From assembly GCF_015082335.1 (NCBI RefSeq), contig NZ_BLRL01000003.1:186001-250000 (forward strand): a DNA stretch of 64,000 nucleotides. Reading direction: 5' to 3'. The position numbers were made by a program, and so were the translations under genes. The notes beneath the pieces were generated by a model. It ran no database searches and was not told the DNA's origin. It saw only the letters and a program-made list of their open reading frames with translations. Source of the DNA: Moritella sp. F3 (GTDB taxonomy: Bacteria; Pseudomonadota; Gammaproteobacteria; Enterobacterales; Moritellaceae). Below are positions 55,192-64,000 of this stretch, one piece after another (position 1 is the stretch's first letter; every line of letters begins with the position of its first letter).

Positions 55192-55959
55192 ATGACTACT
55201 GCAAACGTTTTTCACCTTGGTATCAATAAATCAGACTTACAAGGTGCCGAATTGGCTATCATTCCAGGTGATCCCGCGCGTGTCGAAAAGATCGCACAGC
55301 AAATGGAAAACCCAAAATTTTTAGCAAGTCATCGAGAATACACGGTTTATTTAGCCGATTTAGAAGGTAAGAAAGTGGTTGTGTGTTCAACTGGTATCGG
55401 CGGTCCATCGACTTCGATTGCTGTTGAAGAGCTTGCGCAACTTGGTGTGAATACATTTTTAAGAGTTGGCACAACGGGTGCAATTCAAGAACATATTAAT
55501 GTTGGCGATATGATTGTAACAACAGCGTCGGTGCGTCTTGACGGTGCAAGCTCTCATTTTGCGCCGATGGAATACCCTGCAGTAGCAGATTTTGCTGTTG
55601 CGACTGAGATGAAAGCGGCTGTTGATGCTGAAGGTATCAAGGTACATATGGGGGTTACTGCATCGAGTGATACGTTCTACCCAGGTCAAGAACGCTACGA
55701 TACATTCTCGGGTCGTGTAACACGTCGTTTCCAAGGTTCTATGCAAGAATGGCAAGACATGGGCGTACTTAACTTTGAAATGGAATCTGCAACACTTTTT
55801 ACTATGTGTGCAAGCCAAGGCCTTAAAGCAGGTTGTGTTGCTGGTGTTATTATTAACCGTACACAAAAAGAGATCCCTGATGAAGCAGCAATGAAACTTG
55901 TTGAAACAAGATCGATTAAAGTTGTTGTTGATGCAGCTCGCCGTATGTTAATTGCTTAA
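55192..55959 (+). CDS. udp: Uridine phosphorylase
   Basis: A 255-residue cytoplasmic enzyme that splits uridine with phosphate into uracil and ribose-1-phosphate. Motifs: [38 protein letters not shown], and MESATLF with the family's Glu. Length fits E. coli Udp (253). The ATG at 55192 follows AAGGAATATGCT. A CRP site precedes it. The adjacent genes are unrelated. Confidence 0.95.
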   Translation: MTTANVFHLGINKSDLQGAELAIIPGDPARVEKIAQQMENPKFLASHREYTVYLADLEGKKVVVCSTGIGGPSTSIAVEELAQLGVNTFLRVGTTGAIQEHINVGDMIVTTASVRLDGASSHFAPMEYPAVADFAVATEMKAAVDAEGIKVHMGVTASSDTFYPGQERYDTFSGRVTRRFQGSMQEWQDMGVLNFEMESATLFTMCASQGLKAGCVAGVIINRTQKEIPDEAAMKLVETRSIKVVVDAARRMLIA

Positions 55960-56032
55960 TCTGAACATGGTGTAAGAACTTAATTATTGATATATAAAGG
56001 TATTATAAAAAACTTTATAAATAATTAAGCAA

Positions 56033-56072
56033 AATATTTCGTTTGGAATAATTAAATTTCAAACGAAATATT
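56033..56072. repeat. 13-bp inverted repeat downstream of udp
   Basis: Exact arms aatatttcgtttg and caaacgaaatatt with a 14-nt loop, in an AT-rich gap between udp and the next gene. No T-run on the plus side. Could be a terminator on the other strand, a binding site, or a processing hairpin. Confidence 0.6.
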
Positions 56073-56126
56073 ACCCCCTCCTATTATCACGTACTATTTC
56101 ATCATCAAATCAATTAAGGATTTACG

Positions 56127-56540
56127 ATGAAAAAGCTACTTATTATGATCACTGCATTTTTTACTCTTAACGTATCAGCTATTACGACTGCAGACGCTGC
56201 AGTAGGTTGCAAACGTGCTGGTGGCGTTCAATGTCAAGAGCATGGCCGTGTCGGTAAGCCTGGCCAAGTGGTTAGAGCACCAGCTAAAGTAATCAGAACA
56301 CCGAACTATCGAGCGCCTATTTATCGTGGTCGACCTGTTGTTATCGTAAATGGCTACCAACGTCCATCTTGGTATCAAAATCCACTATTAATGGCAATTG
56401 GTGCTGCGATTATTATTGATGCTGTTAGTGGCGAGCCGAAAACTGAATCGGGCCAAAACGTAGTGATATTAGGTGAAGGCGACGAGCTATCTAAAGTATA
56501 TGAAAAAGATGATACTGTTTATCTTGTCATGAAGTCGTAA
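56127..56540 (+). CDS. Small secreted protein of unknown family
   Basis: A 137-residue protein. Signal peptide about 1-25 (cut near ADA). The mature part has two Cys (VGCKRAGGVQCQEHG), a Pro/Arg-rich stretch (APAKVIRTPNYRAPIYRGRP) and a hydrophobic segment ending LMAIGAAIIID. The basic Pro/Arg stretch recalls RcnB-like periplasmic proteins, but I would not name it. AAGGATTTACG precedes the ATG. A strong terminator follows. Confidence 0.6.
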   Translation: MKKLLIMITAFFTLNVSAITTADAAVGCKRAGGVQCQEHGRVGKPGQVVRAPAKVIRTPNYRAPIYRGRPVVIVNGYQRPSWYQNPLLMAIGAAIIIDAVSGEPKTESGQNVVILGEGDELSKVYEKDDTVYLVMKS

Positions 56541-56596
56541 TGGGGACATCAGATAATTAAACCTGAGTGATGAGCGAAGCATTTATAAATAACGAT

Positions 56597-56630
56597 AAAA
56601 GCCAGTCTGCCTATGCAGTGCTGGCTTTTT
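56597..56630 (+). terminator. Terminator after the small secreted protein
   Basis: A stem (aaaagccag / ctggctttt) with an inner ctgc/gcag hairpin, then a T-run. Confidence 0.9.
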
Positions 56631-56661
56631 GTTTTAATAACAACCCGTAAATAGCTATTGT

Positions 56662-57327
56662 TTAATTACTACAAGCAAAGTATACGGCTTTGTCGCCAGC
56701 AGACCATTGCGGGTATTTAAACATAATATCAGTAAATAATGTTGAGCTAGTATGGCGGTTTAACCAAGCGCGTAATTTAGGGTAGGGAGATTGTTCGAAC
56801 CACGTCTTATCCACACTGGCAAATTGACGAATAAAGGGAAAAATAGCGATGTCTGCGAGACTCACATCGTCACTAATCAGGTTATTGTGTAACCTGAGTA
56901 ACAATTCAAGCTGAGTTAGAAAGTGGCTGCCTTGCTCACGATATTGCGCTTCAGTACATTCTGGGTGGCGATCGGCGTATTTATATTTATCTAAAATAGC
57001 TTTGAATTCGTTATCATTTTCGTCGATCAGTGAGCTTATCTGCTTTTGTAAATGGGGTTGATTTTGGCGTAGCCAATCATGGCGATCGTTTTGTGCCAAT
57101 GCCCACTGCATAATGTCGCGACTTTCATCAATGATCTGTTTATCTTGAGTGACTAAAACCGGCACCGTGCCTTTAGGTGAATAAGCTAACAAGCTCATTG
57201 GTTTATCTTTTAATACCACTTCTCTTAATTCAACTTCCACTTGGCTATAACAAACCGCGAGTCGTGCTCTCATTGCGTATGGGCAACGTCGAAACGAATA
57301 AAAAATAGCAGGGCGAGTAGGTCGCAT
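56662..57327 (-). CDS. Glutathione S-transferase family protein
   Basis: A 221-residue soluble protein. The thioredoxin-like N-terminal domain has RRCPYAMRAR with Cys at the active-site position, GTVPVL with the cis-Pro, and ESRDIM, which binds the glutamyl group. The C-terminal helical domain is of GST_C type (LADIAIFPFIRQFA). The Cys suggests an omega/glutaredoxin-like class. The substrate is unknown. Start behind TGGAGTC. Confidence 0.85.
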   Translation of the reverse strand: MRPTRPAIFYSFRRCPYAMRARLAVCYSQVEVELREVVLKDKPMSLLAYSPKGTVPVLVTQDKQIIDESRDIMQWALAQNDRHDWLRQNQPHLQKQISSLIDENDNEFKAILDKYKYADRHPECTEAQYREQGSHFLTQLELLLRLHNNLISDDVSLADIAIFPFIRQFASVDKTWFEQSPYPKLRAWLNRHTSSTLFTDIMFKYPQWSAGDKAVYFACSN

Positions 57328-57504
57328 TAATAGACTCCAGCATGAAAATTTAAGATATAGAGATTAAACTATCGAACTTTGTTTTACTGTATCAAATCGG
57401 CGCAATATATACATTAAAATGATGATATTATTAGTCTTGTATATACAGTAGGTATGTTAGTATCCATTCGAGTTAACTGCACAAGTTTAAGGTATTGGAT
57501 TTTA

Positions 57505-58008
57505 ATGAATGAAAAAATGGGCTTTTCATTACTGGAATTAACATTTGTTATTGTGGTTCTTTCAGTTCTAGCCATGTTTGCTATCCCCGAGTACACCAAA
57601 ACGCACCGTGAAGCGAAAGTCGCTGTACTAACCGATCTACGCGGTAAATTAGTCAATGCCGTGGACACCTTGAAAACAGCTTCAAACATCGAATCACGTA
57701 AACAGACTATTAACGGTAAAACATATGTTCAATATGACGTCAGACAATCCTATCTGGTATCAGGTAAGCTGTTAGACCCGACTGAAATCTGTCATATATT
57801 AGGGCTAACCTCTGGCCCCCTTGTTGAAGGTGACATTATTACTTCAAGTGATGGCATGTATACTTGTAAAAATGTCAGCCCTAAACAGAGCTGGATTAGA
57901 ATGAATCGACTTGAATCGACAGATTGCGCATTATCATATACAGCCCATTATAATAATGAGTCTATCGCGAATGTTGAGATTAAATTGACAGGTGACTGTT
58001 TAGAGTGA
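57505..58008 (+). CDS. Second type IV prepilin-like protein
   Basis: A 167-residue secreted protein starting MNEKMGFSLLELTFVIVV: a five-residue leader, Gly-Phe cleavage and Glu5 position, then a hydrophobic helix. C-terminal part has four Cys (EICHI, YTCKN, DCALS, GDCLE). The start at 57505 is chosen; the upstream 17 codons lack a ribosome site. An orphan like the prepilin at 50651-51217. They differ clearly in sequence. Confidence 0.8.
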   Translation: MNEKMGFSLLELTFVIVVLSVLAMFAIPEYTKTHREAKVAVLTDLRGKLVNAVDTLKTASNIESRKQTINGKTYVQYDVRQSYLVSGKLLDPTEICHILGLTSGPLVEGDIITSSDGMYTCKNVSPKQSWIRMNRLESTDCALSYTAHYNNESIANVEIKLTGDCLE

Positions 58009-58077
58009 ATTGGCACTTAATTTACGCTGATTATTTATACACCTGTTAACATCGAATTAACGCTTCCCACTTTCAGA

Positions 58078-58106
58078 ACTTTCGTTATTTTCTTTCATTC
58101 GAAAGT
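58078..58106 (+). repeat. Stem-loop after the second prepilin
   Basis: Arms actttcg and cgaaagt with a 15-nt T-rich loop in the 296-bp gap before zwf. It may terminate the prepilin transcript. Nothing else recognisable is in the gap. Confidence 0.4.
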
Positions 58107-58304
58107 GAGTGTCCGTTTAATTAGACATAAATTTTTAGTTGAGTGCCTATTTGTGGGTATTTGCTAAACATATTGCTGAAACCATTTTAAATTTCAGTCA
58201 TTTTGAGTGATAATGCCGCGCCTAGTCCGTTATCTATCCATAACATGAACCGACTAGCGCTAAATGTTCTAATCTTTTCGATCAAATCTTTAGGAAATAA
58301 AACC

Positions 58305-59786
58305 ATGGTAAAACCAGAGAATAACAGTATTGTCATTTTTGGTGCTTCGGGTGATTTAACAAAACGAAAGTTACTTCCCGCGCTTTTCCACCTTTATGTC
58401 AATGAACTGTTACCTGAAGATTTCTCTATTTTGGGTGCGAGTAAAACAGCATACACGGACGACTCATTCCGTGAAAAAGTAACTAATGATTTAATCCAAA
58501 GTGAAGGCATTACTCAGCAACAAGCTGAAGCGTTTAGTAAACATTTGTACTATATCTCGATGGATATGACAGATGCAGATAGCTACGTTGCGTTTAAAGA
58601 GCGTTTAGAAACATTATCTGTAACGCACAATACAGTGGGTAATGCTATTTATTATATGGCAACACCACCAAGCTTATACGCAGCAATTTCTGCGAACCTA
58701 GCTAAACATAAATTGAATAAAGATCGTAATGGCTGGAAACGTTTGATCGTTGAGAAGCCATTTGGTTATGACCTTGCGTCTGCAAACGAATTAGATGAGC
58801 ATTTACATACTTGTTTCCGCGAGCGCCAGGTATACCGTATTGATCATTACTTAGGTAAAGAAACAGTACAGAACCTATTAGTATATCGTTTCTCTAATGG
58901 TTTATTCGAACCATTGTGGAACCGTAGTTTCATCGACTATGTTGAAATTACAGCAGCTGAAAGCTTAGGCGTTGAAGAACGTGGTGGTTATTATGACCAT
59001 TCTGGCGCAGTACGTGACATGTTACAGAATCACTTATTACAAGTACTAGCACTAGTTGCGATGGAGCCACCTGCAGTTATCAATGCAGATGCGATGCGTA
59101 ATGAAGTGGTTAAAGTGATCCAAAGCTTACGTCCGCTTGAAGAACAAGATCTACGTGATAATCTCGTCTTAGGCCAATACACGAAAAGTGTTGTTAATGG
59201 CGAAGAGATGCCTGGTTACCGTAGTGAAAAAGACGTTGATGAAGATTCACGCACGCCGACATATGTGGGCATGAAGATGATGATCGACAACTGGCGTTGG
59301 AACGGCGTTCCTTTTTATGTGCGTACGGGTAAACGTATGCCAGAACGTTTGACTGAGATTGTGGTTCACTTTAAGAAGACACCACATCCAATCTTTGGTC
59401 AGAACGCGCCAGAAAATAAATTGATCTTGCGTATTCAGCCAAACGAATCAATTCAAATGGACTTTGGTTTGAAAAAACCGGGGGCAGGCTTCACTGCTCA
59501 GCAAGTATCAATGAGCTTTGACTATAATAGTTTAGAAGAAAATAACCTATTAACAGCTTATGAGCGTTTATTACTTGATTGCATGAAAGGCGACGCAACA
59601 CTCTTTGCTCGTTCTGATGCAGTTAAAGCATGTTGGGAATTTGTGCAGCCAATCTTAGACTATAAAAAAGAAGCAAAATCTTTATTTGGTTATAAGTGTG
59701 GTAGCTGGGGACCGAACAAAGCAGATGAAATGCTTGAGAAAGATGGGCGTGAATGGCGCTTTTCGAGTGAAGAAGTGATTAACTAA
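58305..59786 (+). CDS. zwf: Glucose-6-phosphate 1-dehydrogenase
   Basis: A 493-residue NADP enzyme, the first step of the oxidative pentose phosphate pathway, making NADPH and 6-phosphogluconolactone. N-terminal coenzyme motif [20 protein letters not shown]. The active site [13 protein letters not shown] and, later, [15 protein letters not shown] are intact. The ATG at 58305 is chosen because AGGA precedes it; the 34 codons before it lack similarity. Followed by pgl, 96 bp away. Confidence 0.96.
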   Translation: MVKPENNSIVIFGASGDLTKRKLLPALFHLYVNELLPEDFSILGASKTAYTDDSFREKVTNDLIQSEGITQQQAEAFSKHLYYISMDMTDADSYVAFKERLETLSVTHNTVGNAIYYMATPPSLYAAISANLAKHKLNKDRNGWKRLIVEKPFGYDLASANELDEHLHTCFRERQVYRIDHYLGKETVQNLLVYRFSNGLFEPLWNRSFIDYVEITAAESLGVEERGGYYDHSGAVRDMLQNHLLQVLALVAMEPPAVINADAMRNEVVKVIQSLRPLEEQDLRDNLVLGQYTKSVVNGEEMPGYRSEKDVDEDSRTPTYVGMKMMIDNWRWNGVPFYVRTGKRMPERLTEIVVHFKKTPHPIFGQNAPENKLILRIQPNESIQMDFGLKKPGAGFTAQQVSMSFDYNSLEENNLLTAYERLLLDCMKGDATLFARSDAVKACWEFVQPILDYKKEAKSLFGYKCGSWGPNKADEMLEKDGREWRFSSEEVIN

Positions 59787-59882
59787 GTTAATCTTAGTTC
59801 ATTACTGGCTGAGCCAGTCGCTAAGTAATAAACAGTAGCCTGTCTCAGCATTAATCGTAGCAACTAACAGTAGCGTGAGAAT

Positions 59883-60602
59883 ATGATGGATTATCGTACT
59901 TTTGAAAAACCTGAACAGGTTGTTGAGTCATTGGCTCATTCACTTGTTGAATATAGCAAGCAAGATCAGCCTGTACATATTTCGTTATCAGGCGGCAGTA
60001 CACCAAAGCTTTTATTTAAAGTGTTAGCACAAGCGCCATTTGCAACAAGCATTACATGGACTAACTTACATTTTTGGTGGGGCGATGAACGCTGTGTGGC
60101 ACCTGATGATGCCGAAAGTAATTTTGGTGAAGCACAAGCGTTACTATTTTCGAAGGTGGCATTGCCGACAGAGAATATTCACCGTATTTTAGGTGAAGAT
60201 GCACCTGAGCAAGAAGTTATTCGTTTTGCGCAAGAGATGCAAACCGTTATTCCTGCACATAATGGCTTACCATGTTTTGATTGGATCCTACTTGGCATGG
60301 GGGGCGATGGTCATACTGCATCATTATTCCCTGGCCAAACTGATTATAACGATGAAAACATCGCTATCATTGCTCAACATCCAGAATCAGGGCAATACCG
60401 TATTTCTAAAACGGCGCGCCTGTTAGCGAATGCAAAACGCATTAGCTATTTAGTGCTGGGTGCTGGTAAAGCTGAAGTAATTAAGCAGATCCACGATAAT
60501 GACGATGCTGCTCTTGCTTATCCCGCTGCACAAGTTAAAGCAAATCAAGGTAGCACTGAGTGGATCCTGGATGCAGCAGCAGCAAGATTAATTAATAGTT
60601 AA
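59883..60602 (+). CDS. pgl: 6-phosphogluconolactonase
   Basis: A 239-residue DevB-type lactonase, the second step after Zwf. Motifs LSGGSTPKLLFKVLA, FWWGDERCVAPDD and GMGGDGHTASLFPG are complete. Probably co-transcribed with zwf. gnd does not follow; a terminator does. Confidence 0.95.
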   Translation: MMDYRTFEKPEQVVESLAHSLVEYSKQDQPVHISLSGGSTPKLLFKVLAQAPFATSITWTNLHFWWGDERCVAPDDAESNFGEAQALLFSKVALPTENIHRILGEDAPEQEVIRFAQEMQTVIPAHNGLPCFDWILLGMGGDGHTASLFPGQTDYNDENIAIIAQHPESGQYRISKTARLLANAKRISYLVLGAGKAEVIKQIHDNDDAALAYPAAQVKANQGSTEWILDAAAARLINS

Positions 60603-60643
60603 GATAGAGACTAAACGGTTTCATTTCATTTTCTTAGTACCGA

Positions 60644-60678
60644 AGACCTGTTAGTTCACGCTAATAGGTCTTTTTTTG
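60644..60678 (+). terminator. Terminator after pgl
   Basis: An 11-bp stem with G-T pairing (agacctgttag / ctaataggtct), a 6-nt loop, then seven T. Confidence 0.9.
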
Positions 60679-61163
60679 TTCACTTGTCTGTTTTTTATAC
60701 CAACGATAAAAAATCCTCCCTCATTAAATTAATTTAACAACCCTATACGGCGACAATTGTGAATTCAGCTAATATTAGTTCGAGTCATGTGTTGATCGTC
60801 TCTTAAACAGCTGTTTTGACACCTTATCAGCGACCTTTTATTGCCATTCTTTGTTTTTATATTGTTAATAAAGTGTTTTAAACTGATTTAAAGGTTGAAA
60901 GTAGCCAATTATGGTTATTTATGTGACTTGGTTCTAATATATATATGTGTGATTTATAAGTGTTATGTGTCATATTATGTCGAGTCTAACGAGAAGGTGA
61001 GTAAACACCTTAATAGCATTAAACATAATTATTTTTAATTATTCTTTAATTTATAGAATTTGATAATACTGACATATCTTCATCCTAATTCGGTGTAATG
61101 GACTAGCGTTGTATTGTATTGAGCGACCGTTTTATAGATGAATATGTAGGTATAAGGAAAAAC
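60679..61163. other. Long AT-rich intergenic region upstream of nhaA
   Basis: A 485-bp gap. It has an ATATATATATG run near 60943 and a small aaggtg/cacctt hairpin at 60994-61011. I see no gene. It must contain the nhaA promoter. No nhaR regulator gene lies nearby. Confidence 0.4.
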
Positions 61164-62357
61164 ATGAACAATACACAAGATTCGTTTTTATCTAGTTTCT
61201 TTAAACTAGAATCAGCAGGCGGCATTATCTTAATGTTCTCGGCTGTATTAGCTATGGTTTTAGCTAATAGCCCTTTACAAGGACTCTATGCTCTATTTTT
61301 AGATACCCCAGTTGAAATAAAACTTGGCGGTTTAGAAATTGCGAAACCATTATTACTTTGGATTAATGATGGTTTAATGGCTGTATTCTTCTTTTTAGTT
61401 GGACTTGAACTAAAACGAGAATTAGTGGAAGGGGAGTTATCTGATCCTCGAAATATCATTCTACCTGGCGTTGGTGCTATCGGTGGTATGTTATTCCCAG
61501 CGCTTATCTATGTTTACTTTAATATAGATGATCCTGCTGCGTTAAGTGGTTGGGCTATCCCTGCTGCAACAGATATTGCATTTGCGTTAGGTATTTTAAG
61601 TTTACTTGGTTCTCGTGTACCTGTGAGCTTGAAGATATTCTTAACATCTCTGGCTATTTTTGATGATATTGGTGCGATCCTTATTATTGCATTCTTCTAT
61701 ACATCGAAGATTTCTGTTGTTGCATTGATTGTGACCGCATTATGTATCCCTGTGTTAGCTTATTTAAATAAGCGTAATGTTGATTCGAAAGCCTTGTATA
61801 TCATTGTTGGTATCGTGATGTGGGTGGCAATGCTGAAGTCTGGTGTTCACGCAACATTAGCCGGTGTTATCCTTGCTTTATTTATCCCGATGCAATCAAA
61901 AGATAAATCACATTCACCACTGAAGAAGATGGAGCATGGACTACACTTTGTCGTGGCCTTTGTTATCTTACCTATCTTCGCATTTGCAAACGCTGGTATT
62001 AACTTATCGGGTGTTGGCTTAGAACAAATATTGCACCCAGTGCCAATGGGTATTGCGTTAGGTCTGTTCTTTGGTAAGCAAATTGGTATCTTTGGTTTAT
62101 GTTGGTTAGCGATTAAATGTAAGATTGCACAAATGCCAAAAGGCATGGACTGGTGTTCTTTATATAGCACGGCGATCTTATGTGGTGTTGGCTTCACGAT
62201 GAGCTTGTTTATTGGTTCACTTGCGTTTGAAGAAACGGGTACTAATCTATTATTTGATGAGCGCCTTGGTATTATCTTAGGTTCATTGGTCTCTGGTTTT
62301 GTTGGCTTCTTTATGCTGAAGTCATGTCTATCAAAACAAGATAAAGTAGCAAAGTAA
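61164..62357 (+). CDS. nhaA: Na+/H+ antiporter NhaA
   Basis: A 397-residue membrane antiporter with about 12 helices. The two transport aspartates are present in [11 protein letters not shown] (Asp167/168, matching E. coli 163/164), with the motifs [20 protein letters not shown] and [19 protein letters not shown] before them. The start at 61164 follows AAGGAAAAAC; the 15 codons upstream are an unlikely extension. It exports Na+ for pH and salt balance, which fits a marine organism. Confidence 0.96.
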   Translation: MNNTQDSFLSSFFKLESAGGIILMFSAVLAMVLANSPLQGLYALFLDTPVEIKLGGLEIAKPLLLWINDGLMAVFFFLVGLELKRELVEGELSDPRNIILPGVGAIGGMLFPALIYVYFNIDDPAALSGWAIPAATDIAFALGILSLLGSRVPVSLKIFLTSLAIFDDIGAILIIAFFYTSKISVVALIVTALCIPVLAYLNKRNVDSKALYIIVGIVMWVAMLKSGVHATLAGVILALFIPMQSKDKSHSPLKKMEHGLHFVVAFVILPIFAFANAGINLSGVGLEQILHPVPMGIALGLFFGKQIGIFGLCWLAIKCKIAQMPKGMDWCSLYSTAILCGVGFTMSLFIGSLAFEETGTNLLFDERLGIILGSLVSGFVGFFMLKSCLSKQDKVAK

Positions 62358-62384
62358 TTTACTGCTAGACTTGGCTCAAATGTT

Positions 62385-62410
62385 AAGCACCCTTGATTGG
62401 GTGCTTTTTT
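62385..62410 (+). terminator. Terminator after nhaA
   Basis: An 8-bp stem (aagcaccc / gggtgctt) with a 6-nt loop, followed by a T-run. Confidence 0.9.
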
Positions 62411-62574
62411 ATATCTGCCTTATACCCGTCTTATATCCACTAAGCCCTAAATTATTACACTCATAAGTCCAGTTACTTATATCCTAAGATTACTTATTTA
62501 TCAGTTGAATATATTGATTAAACAAGCTAGTTTAAAGGTTCGAAATGTAGTTATTCCAATCAGAGAGCGTAGTC

Positions 62575-63198
62575 TTGAGTACTATTAAATCAATATTTGA
62601 ACGTAATCGCGCATGGTCAGAACAGATCAATGAACAGTTCCCTGACTTTTTTGAACAACTTTCTAAACAGCAAACACCGGATTACTTATGGATAGGTTGT
62701 TCGGATAGTCGCGTACCTGCAAACCAGATCATGGCCCTGCCTCCGGGGGAAGTGTTTGTGCACCGCAATATCGCCAATGTTGTAGTACACACTGACTTAA
62801 ATTGTTTATCAGTGATCCAGTATGCCGTTGAAGTACTTAAAGTGAAGCATATTATAGTTTGTGGTCATTATGGTTGTGGTGGTGTTAAGGCCGCTATGGG
62901 CGATGGTCAGCATGGTTTAATTGACAATTGGTTACGTCATATTAAAGATGTTGAACGCTTCCATATGGATGAGCTAGAAGGCGTGTGCGGAGACGATAAG
63001 ATCGATCGTATGTGTGAATTAAACGTAGTAGAACAGGTGCGTAACGTTTGTAATACCACGGTTGTAAAGCGAGCTTGGCGCAACGGTGCTGAACTAACCG
63101 TACACGGCTGGATCTTTAACATCAGCAATGGTGTATTGAAGAGCTTAACAGATAGTATTGATTCGCGTGAGAAACAGTTAGAAGTCATTACTAAATAG
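62575..63198 (+). CDS. can: Beta-class carbonic anhydrase
   Basis: A 207-residue zinc enzyme that interconverts CO2 and bicarbonate. Zinc ligands are Cys42 (CSDSRVP, with Asp44/Arg46 as the dyad), His98 and Cys101 (GHYGCGG). Similar to E. coli Can (220). It starts at TTG, with AGAGAG some ten bases upstream; no ATG is near. A perfect terminator palindrome follows. Confidence 0.95.
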   Translation: MSTIKSIFERNRAWSEQINEQFPDFFEQLSKQQTPDYLWIGCSDSRVPANQIMALPPGEVFVHRNIANVVVHTDLNCLSVIQYAVEVLKVKHIIVCGHYGCGGVKAAMGDGQHGLIDNWLRHIKDVERFHMDELEGVCGDDKIDRMCELNVVEQVRNVCNTTVVKRAWRNGAELTVHGWIFNISNGVLKSLTDSIDSREKQLEVITK

Positions 63199-63228
63199 GT
63201 TAACGGTTTAGCGTAATCTAGGGGTATA

Positions 63229-63262
63229 AAAAAAGCCAATGAGTTAACTCATTGGCTTTTTT
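63229..63262 (+). terminator. Terminator after the carbonic anhydrase
   Basis: A perfect 17-bp palindrome (aaaaaagccaatgagtt / aactcattggctttttt), 30 bp after the can stop. It is AT-flanked and may act in both directions. Confidence 0.9.
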
Positions 63263-63309
63263 ATTACCTAACGATAAATGCATCTAGGATGTCATAAATT
63301 CCAGGTAAT

Positions 63310-63338
63310 AAAAAAGGTGAACTTAGTTCACCTTTTTT
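63310..63338 (-). terminator. Terminator after the cold-shock gene
   Basis: A 13-bp stem (aaaaaaggtgaac / gttcacctttttt) with a 3-nt loop, 31 bp beyond the minus-strand csp stop. The minus strand has a T-run in its 3' arm. Confidence 0.85.
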
Positions 63339-63369
63339 GATATCTGTTTAACCGATTAATAGTAAACTA

Positions 63370-63579
63370 TTAAAGAGGTTTAACGTTCTCAGCTTGTGGA
63401 CCTTTTTGGCCTTGGCCTACTGTGAACTCAACTTTTTGACCGTCAGTAAGTACTTTAAAGCCATCTACTAAGATAGAGCTGAAATGTACGAATACATCTG
63501 GGCCATTTTCTTGTTCGATGAAACCGAAGCCTTTAGCTTCGTTGAAGAATTTTACTTTACCGATTACTGTATTAGACAT
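63370..63579 (-). CDS. Cold-shock protein (CspA family)
   Basis: A 69-residue single-stranded nucleic-acid-binding protein with RNP1 KGFGFI and RNP2 VFVHFSSI. It belongs to the CspA/CspC/CspE group; which paralog cannot be told. It starts [18 protein letters not shown]. The region upstream (63580-63720) has an ATATATATAT run and A/T tracts, probably its promoter and 5' leader. No strict cold-box was found. Confidence 0.92.
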   Translation of the reverse strand: MSNTVIGKVKFFNEAKGFGFIEQENGPDVFVHFSSILVDGFKVLTDGQKVEFTVGQGQKGPQAENVKPL

Positions 63580-63739
63580 ATTAAAAACCCTGTATATATA
63601 TATATTATTAAAAAAATTGTTAAAAAACCAGGGTGTAACTTATATAAACAATACAAACACAATAATCAATACAAGTATTAACTAAAGTTTATTCTACCGA
63701 TATAAACTAGCCTAATTTCTTAAGACGAATTATACATGG

Positions 63740-64000
63740 TTAAAGACTCATAGCAACACACTCGTGAGTTATTTTTATAAAATTACTGTTTTCATTAGCA
63801 AAATCAACATGGTCTGTGACTAGCTGCTGGATTTTCCGTCGTAGTAACCGCTATTTTATTCAATCCTAGCTCATATAACAGGCAATTATTGTCGGCCTCT
63901 AAAATTACAGTATCGGTTTCGTTCTAATGATTGATAAGTTGGTATTTGTTGCTAGGTTAGATATGTGTTTACCACCTGTAATTAAATGTAAGTTTTTGAT
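63740..64000 (-). pseudogene. Frameshifted gene remnant at the window edge
   Basis: On the minus strand three frames in succession give protein-like sequence ending at a stop at 63740. They read LHLITGGKHISNLATNTNLS, then TVILEADNNCLLYELGLNKI, then RRKIQQLVTDHVDFANENSN. Two shifts would be needed to join them. No single start lies in the window. It looks like the 3' end of a decayed gene whose 5' part is beyond the window. Family not recognised. Sequencing errors could also cause shifts. Confidence 0.4.

Noticed and set aside
55459-55866. Antisense frame inside udp
   Set aside because: It is a shadow of the uridine phosphorylase gene; no separate evidence.
57430-57452. LexA-like TTGTATATACAG near the prepilin promoter
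   Set aside because: The 16-bp SOS box needs CTGT-N8-ACAG; here the spacing is too short and the first half is wrong.
63588-63606. Possible LexA or attenuator at the ATATATATAT run upstream of the cold-shock gene
   Set aside because: It is a plain AT repeat without the CTGT/ACAG ends or a stem-loop.

Overview
The window reads as chromosomal DNA of a marine, AT-rich gammaproteobacterium of the Alteromonadales/Vibrionales type. A TonB2-type energizer with a TtpC-like subunit, DUF413 (MaoP/YifE) paralogs, PspB/PspC, RimK, IbpA-like Hsp20s and orphan type IV prepilins suggest something near Moritella, Psychromonas or Shewanella. The genus is inference. I see no rRNA, tRNA, insertion sequence, prophage or CRISPR array. 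The region looks like resident, mostly house-keeping and stress/transport chromosome rather than an island.

Layout. 1-2.3 kb: a lipoprotein with a DUF1566/Lcl-like domain, cut by the window edge and preceded by a Fur box, and a PfkB sugar kinase. 2.7-9.3 kb: three signalling proteins in a row (NIT-PAS-GGDEF-EAL protein, hybrid histidine kinase, PAS-diguanylate cyclase). 9.5-14 kb: alpha/beta hydrolase, periplasmic CpdB, DUF4136 lipoprotein, PspB-PspC without PspA. 14.3-18.2 kb: a minus-strand run HlyD - DUF2955 - AI-2E permease - K+ channel. 18.4-23.4 kb: proteostasis and translation genes between two DUF413 paralogs: two Hsp20s (the first with a sigma-32 promoter and a ROSE-like RNA thermometer), a metal-ligand-depleted arginase homologue, and RimK. 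23.5-25.3 kb: a TetR regulator and a hydrolase sharing a palindromic operator. 25.5-29.9 kb: M14 carboxypeptidase, acylphosphatase, alkyltransferase-like protein, soluble chemoreceptor, MarR/OhrR regulator, lipoprotein.

30-34.4 kb: an ionotropic-glutamate-receptor-like channel divergent from a DUF4377/META lipoprotein, then a CpxRA-like two-component pair. 34.5-42.1 kb: an iron-uptake block: Fur box, TonB-dependent siderophore receptor, then a tightly overlapped operon DUF3450 - TtpC - ExbB - ExbD - TonB - TPR protein. 42.5-44.2 kb: a small exported protein and a four-PKD lipoprotein. 44.3-48 kb: a protein of unknown family, a sterol desaturase-family hydroxylase, and a hemerythrin - DUF2249 - NnrS-like operon. 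48.2-49.4 kb: a CaCA antiporter behind a yybP-ykoY-type (Mn2+) riboswitch. 49.5-51.2 kb: an EEP-family phosphatase/nuclease and a prepilin. 51.4-55 kb: an outer-membrane operon (beta-barrel protein, DUF4056 lipoprotein, Omp85-type barrel). 55-63.6 kb: uridine phosphorylase with a CRP site, a small secreted protein, a GST, a second prepilin, zwf-pgl, nhaA, beta-carbonic anhydrase and a cold-shock protein. A frameshifted gene remnant lies at the right edge.

The most unusual items are the iGluR-like channel with a non-canonical filter, the pseudo-arginase/RimK pair, the twin MaoP-family genes, the outer-membrane/DUF4056/Omp85 operon, and the RNA-level switches (ROSE-like thermometer, yybP-ykoY). 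I found no clear new defence or mobile system.
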